Of a DNA stretch of 64,000 bases, positions 7,140 to 15,427 are shown in pieces (position 1 is the stretch's first letter; each line of letters starts with the position of its first letter). The translations under genes were made by a program, and so were the position numbers. The stretch lies in the NCBI RefSeq assembly GCF_018494035.1, contig NZ_JABBFO010000001.1, forward strand, positions 248,001 through 312,000, read 5' to 3'. This stretch comes from Rosenbergiella australiborealis (lineage in GTDB: Bacteria; Pseudomonadota; Gammaproteobacteria; Enterobacterales; Enterobacteriaceae). The notes below the pieces were generated by a model. The model was not told the origin of the DNA. It saw nothing but the letters and a program-made list of their open reading frames with translations, and made no database searches.

Positions 7140-7823
7140 ATGGCCGATTTTATTGACCATGAAAAAGCGTTTATCTCACTTTTTAATCAGACCGCACGAT
7201 ATCATCACCGCCATAAGGTATTCGAAGATTTTGTCAGTTGCAGCGTTATTGCGCTGGAGAACCGTCTCTGTTTCAGCGAAAAGCGGGAAGGTAAATATCT
7301 GCGAATAATCGGTGGTTATGAAAAGCCGGATGTTGTCCGTATGGCGCAATTGCTGGCTCATGTGGTTAACGGGCTGCAGAATGGGTTCTGTGATTTTCTG
7401 GGTAACGTGTTTATGCAGCTGGAACTGGGCGATAAGTATCGCGGCCAGTTCTTCACCCCCTGGGATGTGGCCAGAACGATGGCGCAACTGCAACTGGGGG
7501 ATGTGAAGGCTATGTTTGATGAAAAGCCTTTCATCACTCTCAGCGAGCCTGCTTGCGGTGCCGGTTGCATAATACTGGCTTTTGCCGATGCTCTTAACCA
7601 GGCAGGCTATGCGTCACACCGCTATCTGTGGGTTTCCGCAACGGATATCGATCCGCTCGCTGCCGGGATGGCCTATATCCAGCTATCGCTTTGCGGAGTA
7701 GCCGGTGAGATCGTCATTGGTAACGCATTGTCTGATGAACGACGCCGCGTCTTGCTGACGCCAGGCCATTACCTTGGCAACTGGTCAATTCGTCTGCATT
7801 CACTGCGAAATAAGGTCGCATAA
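7140..7823 (+). CDS. Orphan N6-adenine DNA methylase-like protein
   Basis: 227 residues. ATG 7140 is chosen because GGAG lies 7 nt upstream; ATG 7134 and a GTG at 7113 are less well placed. The middle region resembles HsdM-type methylases: KYRGQFFTPWDVARTM (about 97-112), the SAM-binding motif I SEPACGAGCII and an acidic ATDIDP segment. The catalytic (N/D)PP(Y/F) motif expected further on is not visible; the protein ends soon after GNALSDERRR. Similar short proteins occur on conjugative elements near ardC. It may be a non-catalytic or divergent methylase; host DNA modification is possible but unproven. Confidence 0.7.
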   Translation: MADFIDHEKAFISLFNQTARYHHRHKVFEDFVSCSVIALENRLCFSEKREGKYLRIIGGYEKPDVVRMAQLLAHVVNGLQNGFCDFLGNVFMQLELGDKYRGQFFTPWDVARTMAQLQLGDVKAMFDEKPFITLSEPACGAGCIILAFADALNQAGYASHRYLWVSATDIDPLAAGMAYIQLSLCGVAGEIVIGNALSDERRRVLLTPGHYLGNWSIRLHSLRNKVA

Positions 7824-7834
7824 TCACACTATAG

Positions 7835-7859
7835 CGCTCCCGCCCGGGAGCGTTTTTTT
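7835..7859 (+). terminator. Intrinsic terminator after the methylase-like gene
   Basis: CGCTCCC (7835-7841) / GGGAGCG (7846-7852) with T7 (7853-7859). It closes the ardC-methylase block before the AT-rich cargo. Confidence 0.9.
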
Positions 7860-7964
7860 GTTCAGAATCGCTGACGGATGTAAGGCAGCGAATCGTCAGC
7901 TAAGTGCGAGGAGCTGAAGTTGGCAGAGTTGTTAAAGTGAATGGTTCGTATTGCGGAGGTGCTT

Positions 7965-8009
7965 ACATCATGATACCAGTTCGTTAGATACGAACTGGTA
8001 TCATGATGT
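7965..8009. repeat. 20-bp perfect inverted repeat upstream of the CBASS locus
   Basis: Arms 7965-7984 and 7990-8009 are exact reverse complements and are separated by a 5-bp spacer (TAGAT). No T-run follows, so it is not a standard terminator. It could be an operator, a recombination or insertion scar, or an RNA hairpin in the leader of the genes starting at 8224. The surrounding 7,860-8,223 holds no supported gene. Confidence 0.8.
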
Positions 8010-8223
8010 TATGGATTGTTAATACCATAAGATTTTTTAGTACAGATCATATAACTGTATGAAAAACATACCTATCGTATTAAAGTTAACCTTCATGTGC
8101 CCTAGCTCAAGGAGGTATAAAGAAGGCTGATTGGGCGAAAGTAATCAAGCAGGCGTAGACAACAAAGATTAATCATTACTATCAGTGGATTATGAATACC
8201 GTGGACAGATTAAGGATAGTCAG

Positions 8224-9585
8224 ATGCAAACAGCAGAGATGTTTCGAATTTTTTTGGACAATTTGAAAATTCCAGACGAACGTATGCAGGCAATTGCGAC
8301 ACATTATAAAAATGCCACAAGAAGACTTAACATCGAGTTCCGGGGGGCAGCGAATGGATTCAACAATCGATTGAAAGTCGGTTCAGCAGGTCGTCGAACA
8401 GCGGTTAGTAAAACTTCAGACTTGGATATGCTGTATATTATGCCTGCGAGATTGTGGGGAGACTACCAATCCGGAATTAATCCACAGCGCCGTTTGCTTC
8501 GCGATGTAAAAGAAGCATTAAAACTTTCCTTTACCCAGCAAGAGATCAAGGTTGATAGATTAGTTGTGCAGATTATTTTTGACTCTTTCCATATAGAAGT
8601 GCAACCAGTCTTTGAGACTGATGAAGGGCATTTTAAATATCCTGATACTAAGGCCAACGATGGTAATGGCGGGTGGCGAGTAACAAAACCTCGGATGGAA
8701 ATTACCGAGATGAGGTATTTCCGTAATAATAAAAGTAGTAATCTTCATAATCTTTTCCGCATATTAAGAGCCTGGAAAAATAGAAATACCGTTAATATGG
8801 GAGGACTTCTCATTGACACATTAGCGTGGAGGTTTCTGAAACAAACAGATGCTTATGATAATACCGGAATGGTCAGTTATGGACTCATGTGTCGAGACTT
8901 CTTTGACTTTTTGCATAAAGAAGATGCCCATGAACATTATTCAGCGATAGGAAGTGGGTAGAGAGTTAAGGTCTATAAAAATTTTCAGCGGCAAGCAAAA
9001 CGAGCCTTTAAATTATGTACAAAAGCGATTGAAGCTTATGAGAATGGCTCGATAACGAAATGCCATGAACACTGGCGAGAAGTTTTCGGACTAAATTTCC
9101 CTAAAGTAGTTGTAGAAATGCGTGACTCTCAGGGGTTAAAGTCAGCTAATTTCATCAATGAGTCCTATATGGTTCAGACATGGCGCAATACGGAAGAGTT
9201 TACAGATGAAAAGTTTGGTGATGTTGATATAAGATATCCCCTCGAAGTTGACTGCATTGTCAAAGAAAACGGGTATAGGGAGCGTTCTATTAAGGCTTAC
9301 CTGTCGGATATAGCTCGTTATTGGCTACCATCGAATAGAATTTTATCATTTTCGATCAGCCAGGCAAGTTTGGATCTCATTCCCGAACCTTATGATATTT
9401 ACTGGAAAGTATTGAATAGAGGTCTAGAAGCTGAACAGCGTGATGAAGTTCGAGGCCAAATAGTTTTAGGTCAAGTAACTCATACTGAACATACAAAATT
9501 CAGAGGTGCTCACAAGGTTTGGTGTTACATAGTTAAAAACCATATAGTAATTGCCCAAAACGTTATCGACATACCAATTGAGTAA
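8224..9585 (+). pseudogene. CBASS CD-NTase (SMODS + AGS-C), interrupted by an in-frame amber codon
   Basis: Start ATG 8224 has AAGGA 7 nt upstream (a GTG at 8185 is the alternative). Codons 1-245 encode a nucleotidyltransferase with GSAGRRTAVSKTSDLDML (GS motif plus DxD) and FHIEVQPVF, typical of SMODS-type cGAS/DncV-like enzymes. A TAG at 8959-8961 stops it. The same frame then continues without another stop for over 200 codons (KVYKNFQRQAKRAFKL and onward) to 9585. It ends in an AGS-C-like sensor domain (PEPYDIYWKVLNRG, KNHIVIAQNVIDIPIE). In CBASS, such enzymes make a cyclic nucleotide after phage infection to switch on an effector. A single C-to-T change (CAG to TAG) would explain the stop. 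The truncated enzyme lacks the end of the core and the whole sensor. Confidence 0.85.
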
Positions 9586-9590
9586 TTATT

Positions 9591-10171
9591 ATGCAAAAAA
9601 ATGACCTGTTATCTCATATTGCTTCTGCTGGATATAATGTTGGATTTGGTGCTAAGAAAATTTTGCTACATTCGATATTGTCAGCAAAATTCCTGGCTGG
9701 ATTGGCATCATATCACTAGCAGTCTCTATTTTAGGCCTTTACATGGACGAAATGAGTTCTAAGCATATTGCAGCCATTTTCATCATCCTGAGTATTGGCA
9801 GTTTTTACATCAATTTCTATGATGGTGATAAAAATAAATATGAACAAGCAGGGAAGAAGCAAACAGCAATATTCAGAAAGATTGAAAGATTGTATTACGA
9901 TGCGAAATCAGAAAACAAACCGGATTCTGTTAAATATATTGGACAACTTGACATTCTGATGAAAGAATTTGATGGAACCACTATCACCAAACAAATTTGT
10001 GGGAGCAATTGGTATGCTCATTATAAATTATTTAGTGAAATGGAAAAAAGGTGGATTGAAGATCAGTTGTCATTGACTTTCTGGAAGGATAAATTTCCTA
10101 ATACATTGAAAATTTTTATCCTGATAGTTTTCTGCGTCATCCTGCTTTCGATAATTTATAGGTTTAATTGA
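9591..10171 (+). pseudogene. SLATT-domain membrane effector, frameshifted
   Basis: It begins at ATG 9591, five bases after the cyclase stop. The first frame gives MQKNDLLSHIASAGYNVGFGAKK and then runs into nonsense and a TAG at 9717-9719. From about 9659 the correct continuation is in the -1 frame: NFATFDIVSKIPGWIGIISLAV, a second hydrophobic segment IAAIFIILSIGSFYINFY, a helical KYEQAGKKQTAIFRKIERL stretch and a C-terminal hydrophobic helix (ILIVFCVILLSIIY). That is the layout of SLATT effectors, predicted pore-formers next to CD-NTases. Adding one A to the run at 9657-9660 restores a protein of about 193 residues. As it stands the effector is not made from one frame, unless the base is an assembly error. 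Confidence 0.8.
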
Positions 10172-10385
10172 TTGTCGTGATAGAGGAGTTGTACTCCTCT
10201 ATCATTTCTAGGAAGTTACTGGCTCTGCTTTTCCCGCCTCGGATAATATACTGTATGTTTTCGACTTCCACTTCTGGCACGAGAAGACATGCTAAGAGGG
10301 CAAGATGTCTGCAATGAACGAAAGTGGGAGTTTTAATCATGACTACATCGAGTATAATATCTCCTAGTGGCCTCCCTGAACGCAC
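10164..10385 (-). CDS. Possible small protein downstream of the PLD gene
   Basis: A GTG at 10385 follows the stop codon of the PLD-fold gene by one base (TAAG-GTG) and opens a 73-codon frame. The product includes TPTFVHCRHLALLACLL and RASNFLEMIEEY, which look protein-like. The frame runs through the hairpin at 10178-10204 and slightly overlaps the end of the SLATT gene, which argues against it. It could be a coupled small gene or a remnant; no family is recognised. Confidence 0.25.
   Translation of the reverse strand: MRSGRPLGDIILDVVMIKTPTFVHCRHLALLACLLVPEVEVENIQYIIRGGKSRASNFLEMIEEYNSSITTIN
10178..10204. terminator. Bidirectional terminator-like hairpin
   Basis: Perfect 12-bp inverted repeat (10178-10189 / 10193-10204) with a 3-nt loop, just after the SLATT gene stop. 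The flanking T content is modest. It may stop transcription from both the CBASS side and the minus-strand gene. Confidence 0.65.
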
Positions 10386-10386
10386 C

Positions 10387-11760
10387 TTAGCGCGTTTCTG
10401 ACGCGGGCGGAAGATGAGTTGCCGCAGATTCACCTCTGAACTGCTCAGCAGACTTATTAATAAAGAAGCTTATATCAAAACATTCTTCATCAATGATTAT
10501 TCGCGTTAGTTCATCAATGAGAGAGCTGAGAGCAAGGATAACCTCTCGCTTGTTCTCCTCGAACCTCTCCTCGTATTTTTCCTGTGAAATGCTTCCCCAG
10601 GGTAAATCATCTTCTCCATTATCAGGATCGTATCGTTCGGCACTGACTTCCTCTCTGAGTTTATCATCATCAATCACCAAATCGGCGAGATGTTCGGTGC
10701 ACGTATCCGTCATTCCCGAAAGAAATTCTTTTGTCAGCTCGTGGTTAAAATCATCTTCGTCGTCATCATCCTCCTCACCATCGCCGGAAGAGAATTTAAT
10801 AAAGCCGGGGCAATTCAAGGCAAGAAAATCAGTAATAAAAACCTCACCGTCATTTACCTGAAAATAACGAACCGTTTTTTCAACCTCATCTTCGGAAAAA
10901 ACTTCATTTTCTAGCCGGTAGTGGGCGTTAATGTCTAAAATATGCCTGACAGTTGAAGAAACCTGCGAACGTATCAGCGCTGGCAATAGCTCCATTAGTG
11001 ATTTAGTATTTTTCTCATCAAGTGCACGCTGCTGAAGCAATTTCGTTTCCCGGGTTCTGCCGATAGTTGTTCTTGTGCGTTCCTGAAGGTACTGCGTTAA
11101 CTTACTGCGGTAGTTGGACCTGTTGATTTCAAAGTCGATGGAGTCAGTTAACCCTCTGATTTTGTTAAATAGGTTTTCGGAGAATCTTTTACCTCCTCGG
11201 TTAAAGTAAAAAAGCACTTCATGGTTGAAGAAGCTTTCTTTCTCGTCAGTTAGTCCGTCATTTTGCGCAGAATCAGCGGTAGAACTGTAATTCATCGACC
11301 CCATGTATAGTGTGTCATCAACCTGCAGCATCTTGATATGCGTGTGGGGATTGACGATGACCTGAATAGTCAGGTCTTGCCTGCTTTCAAACAGTTTATT
11401 GAAGGCGGAGATAATGCCGGATATATTTTTGCCCTGATAGCAGAAGGCGATGCGCAGTGAGGCCTTTTCTGATGCGCGTTTTATGAGCTCAGTAACGTCT
11501 GCTGAAAAAGCGTTCACGACGGTGTAGGTTATGACGGTAATCTCTTCAGGTAAAGAACAAGAAGTCTTTTTTTCATGAGGGAAGCGGTTGCCCATTAACT
11601 CTTTTAGACCCGTGCCTTTTTCGCGAAAGATAACCTCGGAAGGCTGAATGAGCGGTAACAGGGAGTTCTCACGTACAGATAGAGGCTTATGTTCAGGCAC
11701 GTCTTCAAAATATTTAGCACCTATTTCTTCATCTAATAGTAAGTCTTTCATACCACCCAT
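10387..11760 (-). CDS. Phospholipase-D-fold protein, probable nuclease-type cargo
   Basis: 457 residues from the ATG at 11760, with AAGGA 7 nt upstream. An HKD motif is visible at about residues 140-158: HTHIKMLQVDDTLYMGSMNY (HxK followed by GSxN), the active-site signature of the PLD superfamily. Only one such motif is present, so the enzyme would have to act as a dimer, as bacterial PLD nucleases do. The preceding region (ITVITYTVVNAFS, LRIAFCYQGK) fits the PLD beta-alpha fold. The C-terminal half is helical and contains a very acidic run (GEEDDDDEDD). PLD-fold proteins are common in phage-defence cargo and the neighbour is a CBASS locus, but the target is unknown. Confidence 0.7.
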   Translation of the reverse strand: MGGMKDLLLDEEIGAKYFEDVPEHKPLSVRENSLLPLIQPSEVIFREKGTGLKELMGNRFPHEKKTSCSLPEEITVITYTVVNAFSADVTELIKRASEKASLRIAFCYQGKNISGIISAFNKLFESRQDLTIQVIVNPHTHIKMLQVDDTLYMGSMNYSSTADSAQNDGLTDEKESFFNHEVLFYFNRGGKRFSENLFNKIRGLTDSIDFEINRSNYRSKLTQYLQERTRTTIGRTRETKLLQQRALDEKNTKSLMELLPALIRSQVSSTVRHILDINAHYRLENEVFSEDEVEKTVRYFQVNDGEVFITDFLALNCPGFIKFSSGDGEEDDDDEDDFNHELTKEFLSGMTDTCTEHLADLVIDDDKLREEVSAERYDPDNGEDDLPWGSISQEKYEERFEENKREVILALSSLIDELTRIIIDEECFDISFFINKSAEQFRGESAATHLPPASETR

Positions 11761-12106
11761 GATGCGTTCCTTATTGATTAAGCTGACATCCGACGACGGA
11801 TAAAATATGGAAAGGGGTAAACATACTTAATAACAGAATGTTGTTTCATAAAACAAATATTTTATGCACTTTCTTATTACAGACATACTGAACAAGCACA
11901 TTTCTAGTAATAATGGTGTTTTCAAGAAAGATTCTACTTCAGCCTCTGGCACTTAGCTAACTGTCAGGGCTTCGATAAGCTCGATCGTTACCAGTAACAT
12001 TACTAATTATTGATTGGTGCCTTTATCTACGACTAAGTCATACTTTTTCCCGGAAATTTTTTAATTTCTGAAAATACATATCTGGTTTTTTATTGCCGAA
12101 AGGCCC
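11761..12106. other. Gene-free AT-rich intergenic region
   Basis: It separates the minus-strand PLD gene from the plus-strand helicase remnant and presumably holds both promoters. No coding frame or strong repeat is seen. A hairpin CCGGGTGACAGT/ACTGTCACTCCCGG (12108-12145) lies just beyond it, directly before the helicase start codon. Confidence 0.5.
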
Positions 12107-12153
12107 CCCGGGTGACAGTGTGATTGTTCCAACTGTCACTCCCGGAGAAACCA

Positions 12154-12603
12154 ATGGCCCGGAAAACCACACCAGAGCAAAATGCCATCATCACATGGCG
12201 GGGAAATCAGCTTGTGGTCAATGCTTTTGCTGGCAACGGTAAAACAGCCACTCTGGTAACGTTTGTACAGGCGAGCCCGGACAGTAAGATGCAGTGCCCA
12301 GCCTTTAACAAAGCCATCCGACACGAAGCCGAACAAAAATTTCCCTTCAACGTTGAGTGCAACACTTCCCATCAACTGGCCTGGTCGCATTTAGGCCGAC
12401 ATTTCAGAAACCGACTGACAGCGAATCTGCGTATTACCGATGTGGCCCGGAAACTGAACACCCGGTACTGGTTGCTGGTCCGTCTGCTGCTGAATGAGTT
12501 GATGCAGTGCCTGAAGGCTGGTGAAGAGCAGAAATATTGCGAACAACCTGCAACGGATGATGTTGAGAACGATGGGGAGACGCGGTTTTCCCATGTTAAA
12601 TAA
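12154..12603 (+). pseudogene. Truncated UvrD/Rep-like helicase, N-terminal fragment
   Basis: ATG 12154 follows GGAG at 7 nt. The first about 110 residues match the start of superfamily-1 helicases carried by ICEs: a Q-motif-like TPEQNAIITW, Walker A AFAGNGKTATL, and FNKAIRHEAEQKFP. The fragment then changes at about residue 110 to an unrelated acidic tail (ATDDVENDGETRFSHVK) and stops at 149 residues, far short of a complete helicase. No Walker B, ATPase or 2B-domain motifs follow. It looks like an internal deletion that joined the helicase start to the end of another gene. Its 3' end overlaps the TraI-domain gene by 11 nt. Confidence 0.7.
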
Positions 12604-14176
12604 AATAAAAACGTTTTTGTCCGGTAAGCCGGCTATCACAGAGCCCTCCGGCAAACACCCTGTTTCGGCGCCGATGGGGTATTTCTCTCCGGTTAAGGCT
12701 GAAGAACTGACCATCAGCGCATTACGCCAGGATGCCCTGCAGAAAATCCGGGAAAATAATGCGCTATCGGGCGAAGTATATCAGCGACTTTATCTGGATC
12801 CTGTGCACCTCCTGCTTGAACGGACCCAGAATGTGCCGGCGGTACCTGATGGCCGGTGGGCTTATGCAGGGGGATTTGGTGATTTAAGCCTGCGTTTTAC
12901 CGCTTATGCCGTCAGGCTTGCCCGGGGGTATATGTTTCCGCCAGGCGCGGCACCGGAAGAACAGGCCGCTCAGGGTGTTATCTGGCAGGCCGTTATTTTC
13001 TGGGCTGCGTTGTGTTATCACCTGCCGTTACTGGCCAGTATTGAAGGCGAAACCACCGGCGGCGTTAACTGGCAACCTGGCATATCTGTGCCTGATACAC
13101 CTTATCGCTTCCGGTTTCGTCATTCTTCTCCGAACGCGCATGATGCTTCTGCTCTGGCGTCGTTGGCCGCCGGTCAGTTGCTCCCTACTGAAGCGATAAA
13201 CTGGCTTTCAGGTACCCCGGCAGCGTTGTTCAGTCTTGCCTGTGCATTTCGCAATGGTTCTCCTGATATACCCCTCATCAGGATATTGCTCGACCAGGCG
13301 GCAGAGAAGGTTGATTCGCCAGTACTCTGGAAAGAGACAGGTGGCTCTTCTATGGTAATTGCGACGCCAGATTCGGTAACGTCACAGAAGGGGACGTCGG
13401 TCGTTCAGACGGACGATAACTTATCCTCTTCCGCAGTAGAGTTGGTAGCTTCGGAGCTGATGACGTCACTCAACGATACCGGTGGCGGGGACTGTCAGCC
13501 ACAGCTGAACGGAGTGAGTAGAGTTGGTCCGCTGGAAGAGCAGGCTAACGGCAACCCGGGCAAGGGGGATGCTGACGTGTTGCTCAGTCTTTTTTCCGCA
13601 GTATCGGATGCTGAGGTCACGGATGACGCCGATGTGAATACACCAGCCACTATAGTGCCGGATGAAACCGTGGTGGTCATCGGGAAAGACGTTCCTGATG
13701 AGTCTGCTGAGACGGAAGAAGTCTCCCGACGTAACGATATCGATGCCGATTGTTTGTTGCTTGGCACACAGGAAGATCAGGGGCACCCGGTTAATGTCGG
13801 TGCTGATGCCCGTCGGTCGGGTGAGGCGTTTCTCGCCTGGCTGTCGGGCGGCATGGCATCCGGTAGGATCACCGTCAACCAGCCTGATTCACGGGTGCAT
13901 TCCGTTGCCGGTTTTATTTATCTTCTGGTGCCGGATATTTTCTTTCTTTTTCTGAAAGATACCGGAAGTGACAGTCACAGGGAGCAGATTCAGACATCGT
14001 TTGAAAAACTGCGACTCCATCGCATTCGCAAAGGGGAACGTTTCACTCAGGCAAAATTGTATTGTTCAGAAGAAAAACAGGGGCGATTTATCAGGGTTAA
14101 TGGTTATCTTATTAAAGCTGGCCACCTGAAAGGGGGAAAACCTCTGGAGGACAGCAAACTCCTGTTCTTCCCATAA
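12593..14176 (+). CDS. TraI (MOBH-type relaxase) domain protein lacking the metal-binding motifs
   Basis: 527 residues from ATG 12593 (GGGGAG 13 nt upstream). The N-terminal region aligns with MOBH relaxases of PAPI-1/SPI-7 ICEs: SAPMGYFSPVKAEEL, YQRLYLDPVHLLLE, PPGAAPEEQAAQ and PYRFRF. A variable linker (about 250-410) leads to a TraI_2_C/DUF1528-like domain (GEAFLAWLSGGMASGRI, GRFIRVNGYLIK). In active MOBH enzymes the segment between these N-terminal blocks carries a His-rich motif and an HD motif (HHxxxGGxxxH, LHDIGK). Here the equivalents read GRWAYAGGFGDLSL and LCYHLPLL, so the catalytic ligands are gone. It may be a non-catalytic paralogue; a true relaxase could lie elsewhere in the element. 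Confidence 0.7.
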   Translation: MLNKIKTFLSGKPAITEPSGKHPVSAPMGYFSPVKAEELTISALRQDALQKIRENNALSGEVYQRLYLDPVHLLLERTQNVPAVPDGRWAYAGGFGDLSLRFTAYAVRLARGYMFPPGAAPEEQAAQGVIWQAVIFWAALCYHLPLLASIEGETTGGVNWQPGISVPDTPYRFRFRHSSPNAHDASALASLAAGQLLPTEAINWLSGTPAALFSLACAFRNGSPDIPLIRILLDQAAEKVDSPVLWKETGGSSMVIATPDSVTSQKGTSVVQTDDNLSSSAVELVASELMTSLNDTGGGDCQPQLNGVSRVGPLEEQANGNPGKGDADVLLSLFSAVSDAEVTDDADVNTPATIVPDETVVVIGKDVPDESAETEEVSRRNDIDADCLLLGTQEDQGHPVNVGADARRSGEAFLAWLSGGMASGRITVNQPDSRVHSVAGFIYLLVPDIFFLFLKDTGSDSHREQIQTSFEKLRLHRIRKGERFTQAKLYCSEEKQGRFIRVNGYLIKAGHLKGGKPLEDSKLLFFP

Positions 14177-14221
14177 GGAAGGCAACCTACAGGGATCTGT
14201 TATGATTTTTAGGGAAAAAAA

Positions 14222-15232
14222 ATGTGTAATGAAATAACCTGGGACGAACTGCTTGAAGAATACTTTTTTTCGCACTGGCTTAGGCCCGCCACTGAGTGGA
14301 GCTACAACAAGGTTGTCAGAGGATTCAGACGTTATTCTGCCAATACCCTGCCAGCGCAAATCACGCACCGTCAGATACTCGAGTGGCGGCGTTACTTGCT
14401 TCAGGAAAAGCATCAGTCAGCGCAAACATGGAACAATAAAATTGCCCATCTGCGGGCACTGTATAATTACGGGATTGAGCATGAGATGTTTCCCGCGGGA
14501 AAACATCCGTTCAGAAAATGCAATGTCCAGCGGGATACCAAGAGGAAAAAAACGCTTACTCGCGCACAGCTGATTCGAATTTATCTGGTCATGCAGCAGT
14601 TTGAAGAGGCTGAACGCGCAGGACATGGTATCCGGGGAGGACGTAATGCTCTCTGGCCGGCAGGGTACTGGCTGACGGTTCTGGATGTGTTCAGATACAC
14701 GGGCATGCGATTAAATCAGCTGCTGCATATCCGGCTGGGTGATATCAATCTCAGTGAGTGCTACCTGGAGCTCTGCCTTGAAGGGAGTAAAACACACCGG
14801 GAATGGCGGGTGCCGATTGTCAGTGCGTTAAAACCACGCCTGCTTCACCTGGTCGAAAAATCAACAGAGTTCGGAGCAAGAAGTGAAGATTATCTGTTTG
14901 ATGTGAACAGAATACAACTCAGCCAGCAGGTCACATGGGATGCTGATACGGTCCATCAGAAGACCCGATCATTTTTTCGGCGACTTTCGAAAGAGTGTGG
15001 CTTTGCGGTGTCATCCCATCGTTTTCGTCACACGCTGGCGACAGAGCTGATGAAATCTCCTGAACGGAACCTGCAACTGGTAAAGGAGCTACTGGGACAT
15101 CGAAGCGTCAGTACAACCATGGAATATGTAGAGCTGAAGATGGATATCGTCGGAAAAGCACTGGAGGCTGAATTATCACTTCATACAGATATTATGGTCG
15201 AAAGGAATTTGCATTTGTTGACACAAGCCTAA
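14222..15232 (+). CDS. int: Tyrosine site-specific integrase of the ICE
   Basis: 336 residues. An N-terminal core-binding domain (about 1-95) precedes the catalytic domain. The catalytic set is visible: Arg in YTGMRLNQLL (about 162), Lys in GSKTHREWRVP (about 193), HRFRHT (HxxR, about 268-271), LLGHRSVS (His about 292) and the nucleophile Tyr in STTMEYVEL (about 301). The gene ends 195 bp from tRNA-Phe, the position expected of the integrase that uses that tRNA. It is followed by a hairpin terminator. It should catalyse integration and, with an excisionase not seen here, excision. Confidence 0.9.
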   Translation: MCNEITWDELLEEYFFSHWLRPATEWSYNKVVRGFRRYSANTLPAQITHRQILEWRRYLLQEKHQSAQTWNNKIAHLRALYNYGIEHEMFPAGKHPFRKCNVQRDTKRKKTLTRAQLIRIYLVMQQFEEAERAGHGIRGGRNALWPAGYWLTVLDVFRYTGMRLNQLLHIRLGDINLSECYLELCLEGSKTHREWRVPIVSALKPRLLHLVEKSTEFGARSEDYLFDVNRIQLSQQVTWDADTVHQKTRSFFRRLSKECGFAVSSHRFRHTLATELMKSPERNLQLVKELLGHRSVSTTMEYVELKMDIVGKALEAELSLHTDIMVERNLHLLTQA

Positions 15233-15263
15233 TTGGCTGAGATGATAATCATTGATCGAGAAA

Positions 15264-15289
15264 AGGGAGTCTGGTAGGACAGACTCCCT
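15264..15289 (+). terminator. Hairpin after int
   Basis: Perfect 10-bp stem AGGGAGTCTG / CAGACTCCCT with a 6-nt loop, 31 nt after the integrase stop. The T-run is poor. The rest of 15,290-15,427 holds no supported gene. Confidence 0.6.
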
Positions 15290-15427
15290 ATCTTGAGGGA
15301 CAAGTTCCGAATATTAACCAGTGCAAACGCTCTTGAAACACCGGAGGACATTCCGTATGACCGGCCCCTGCATTTATCGCCCGTCAGGTTTCTCATTTCC
15401 TGACCAGCGTGCTTTGATGCAAATTAG

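Noticed and set aside
9654-9665. Programmed -1 frameshift as explanation for the SLATT gene
   Set aside because: In frame, the codons AAA-ATT would re-pair poorly after a -1 slip and no downstream stimulatory structure is evident; a simple deletion in the A-run fits better.
10493-10861. 122-codon Ser-rich plus-strand frame inside the PLD gene
   Set aside because: It is the antisense shadow of the acidic C-terminal half of the PLD-fold protein.
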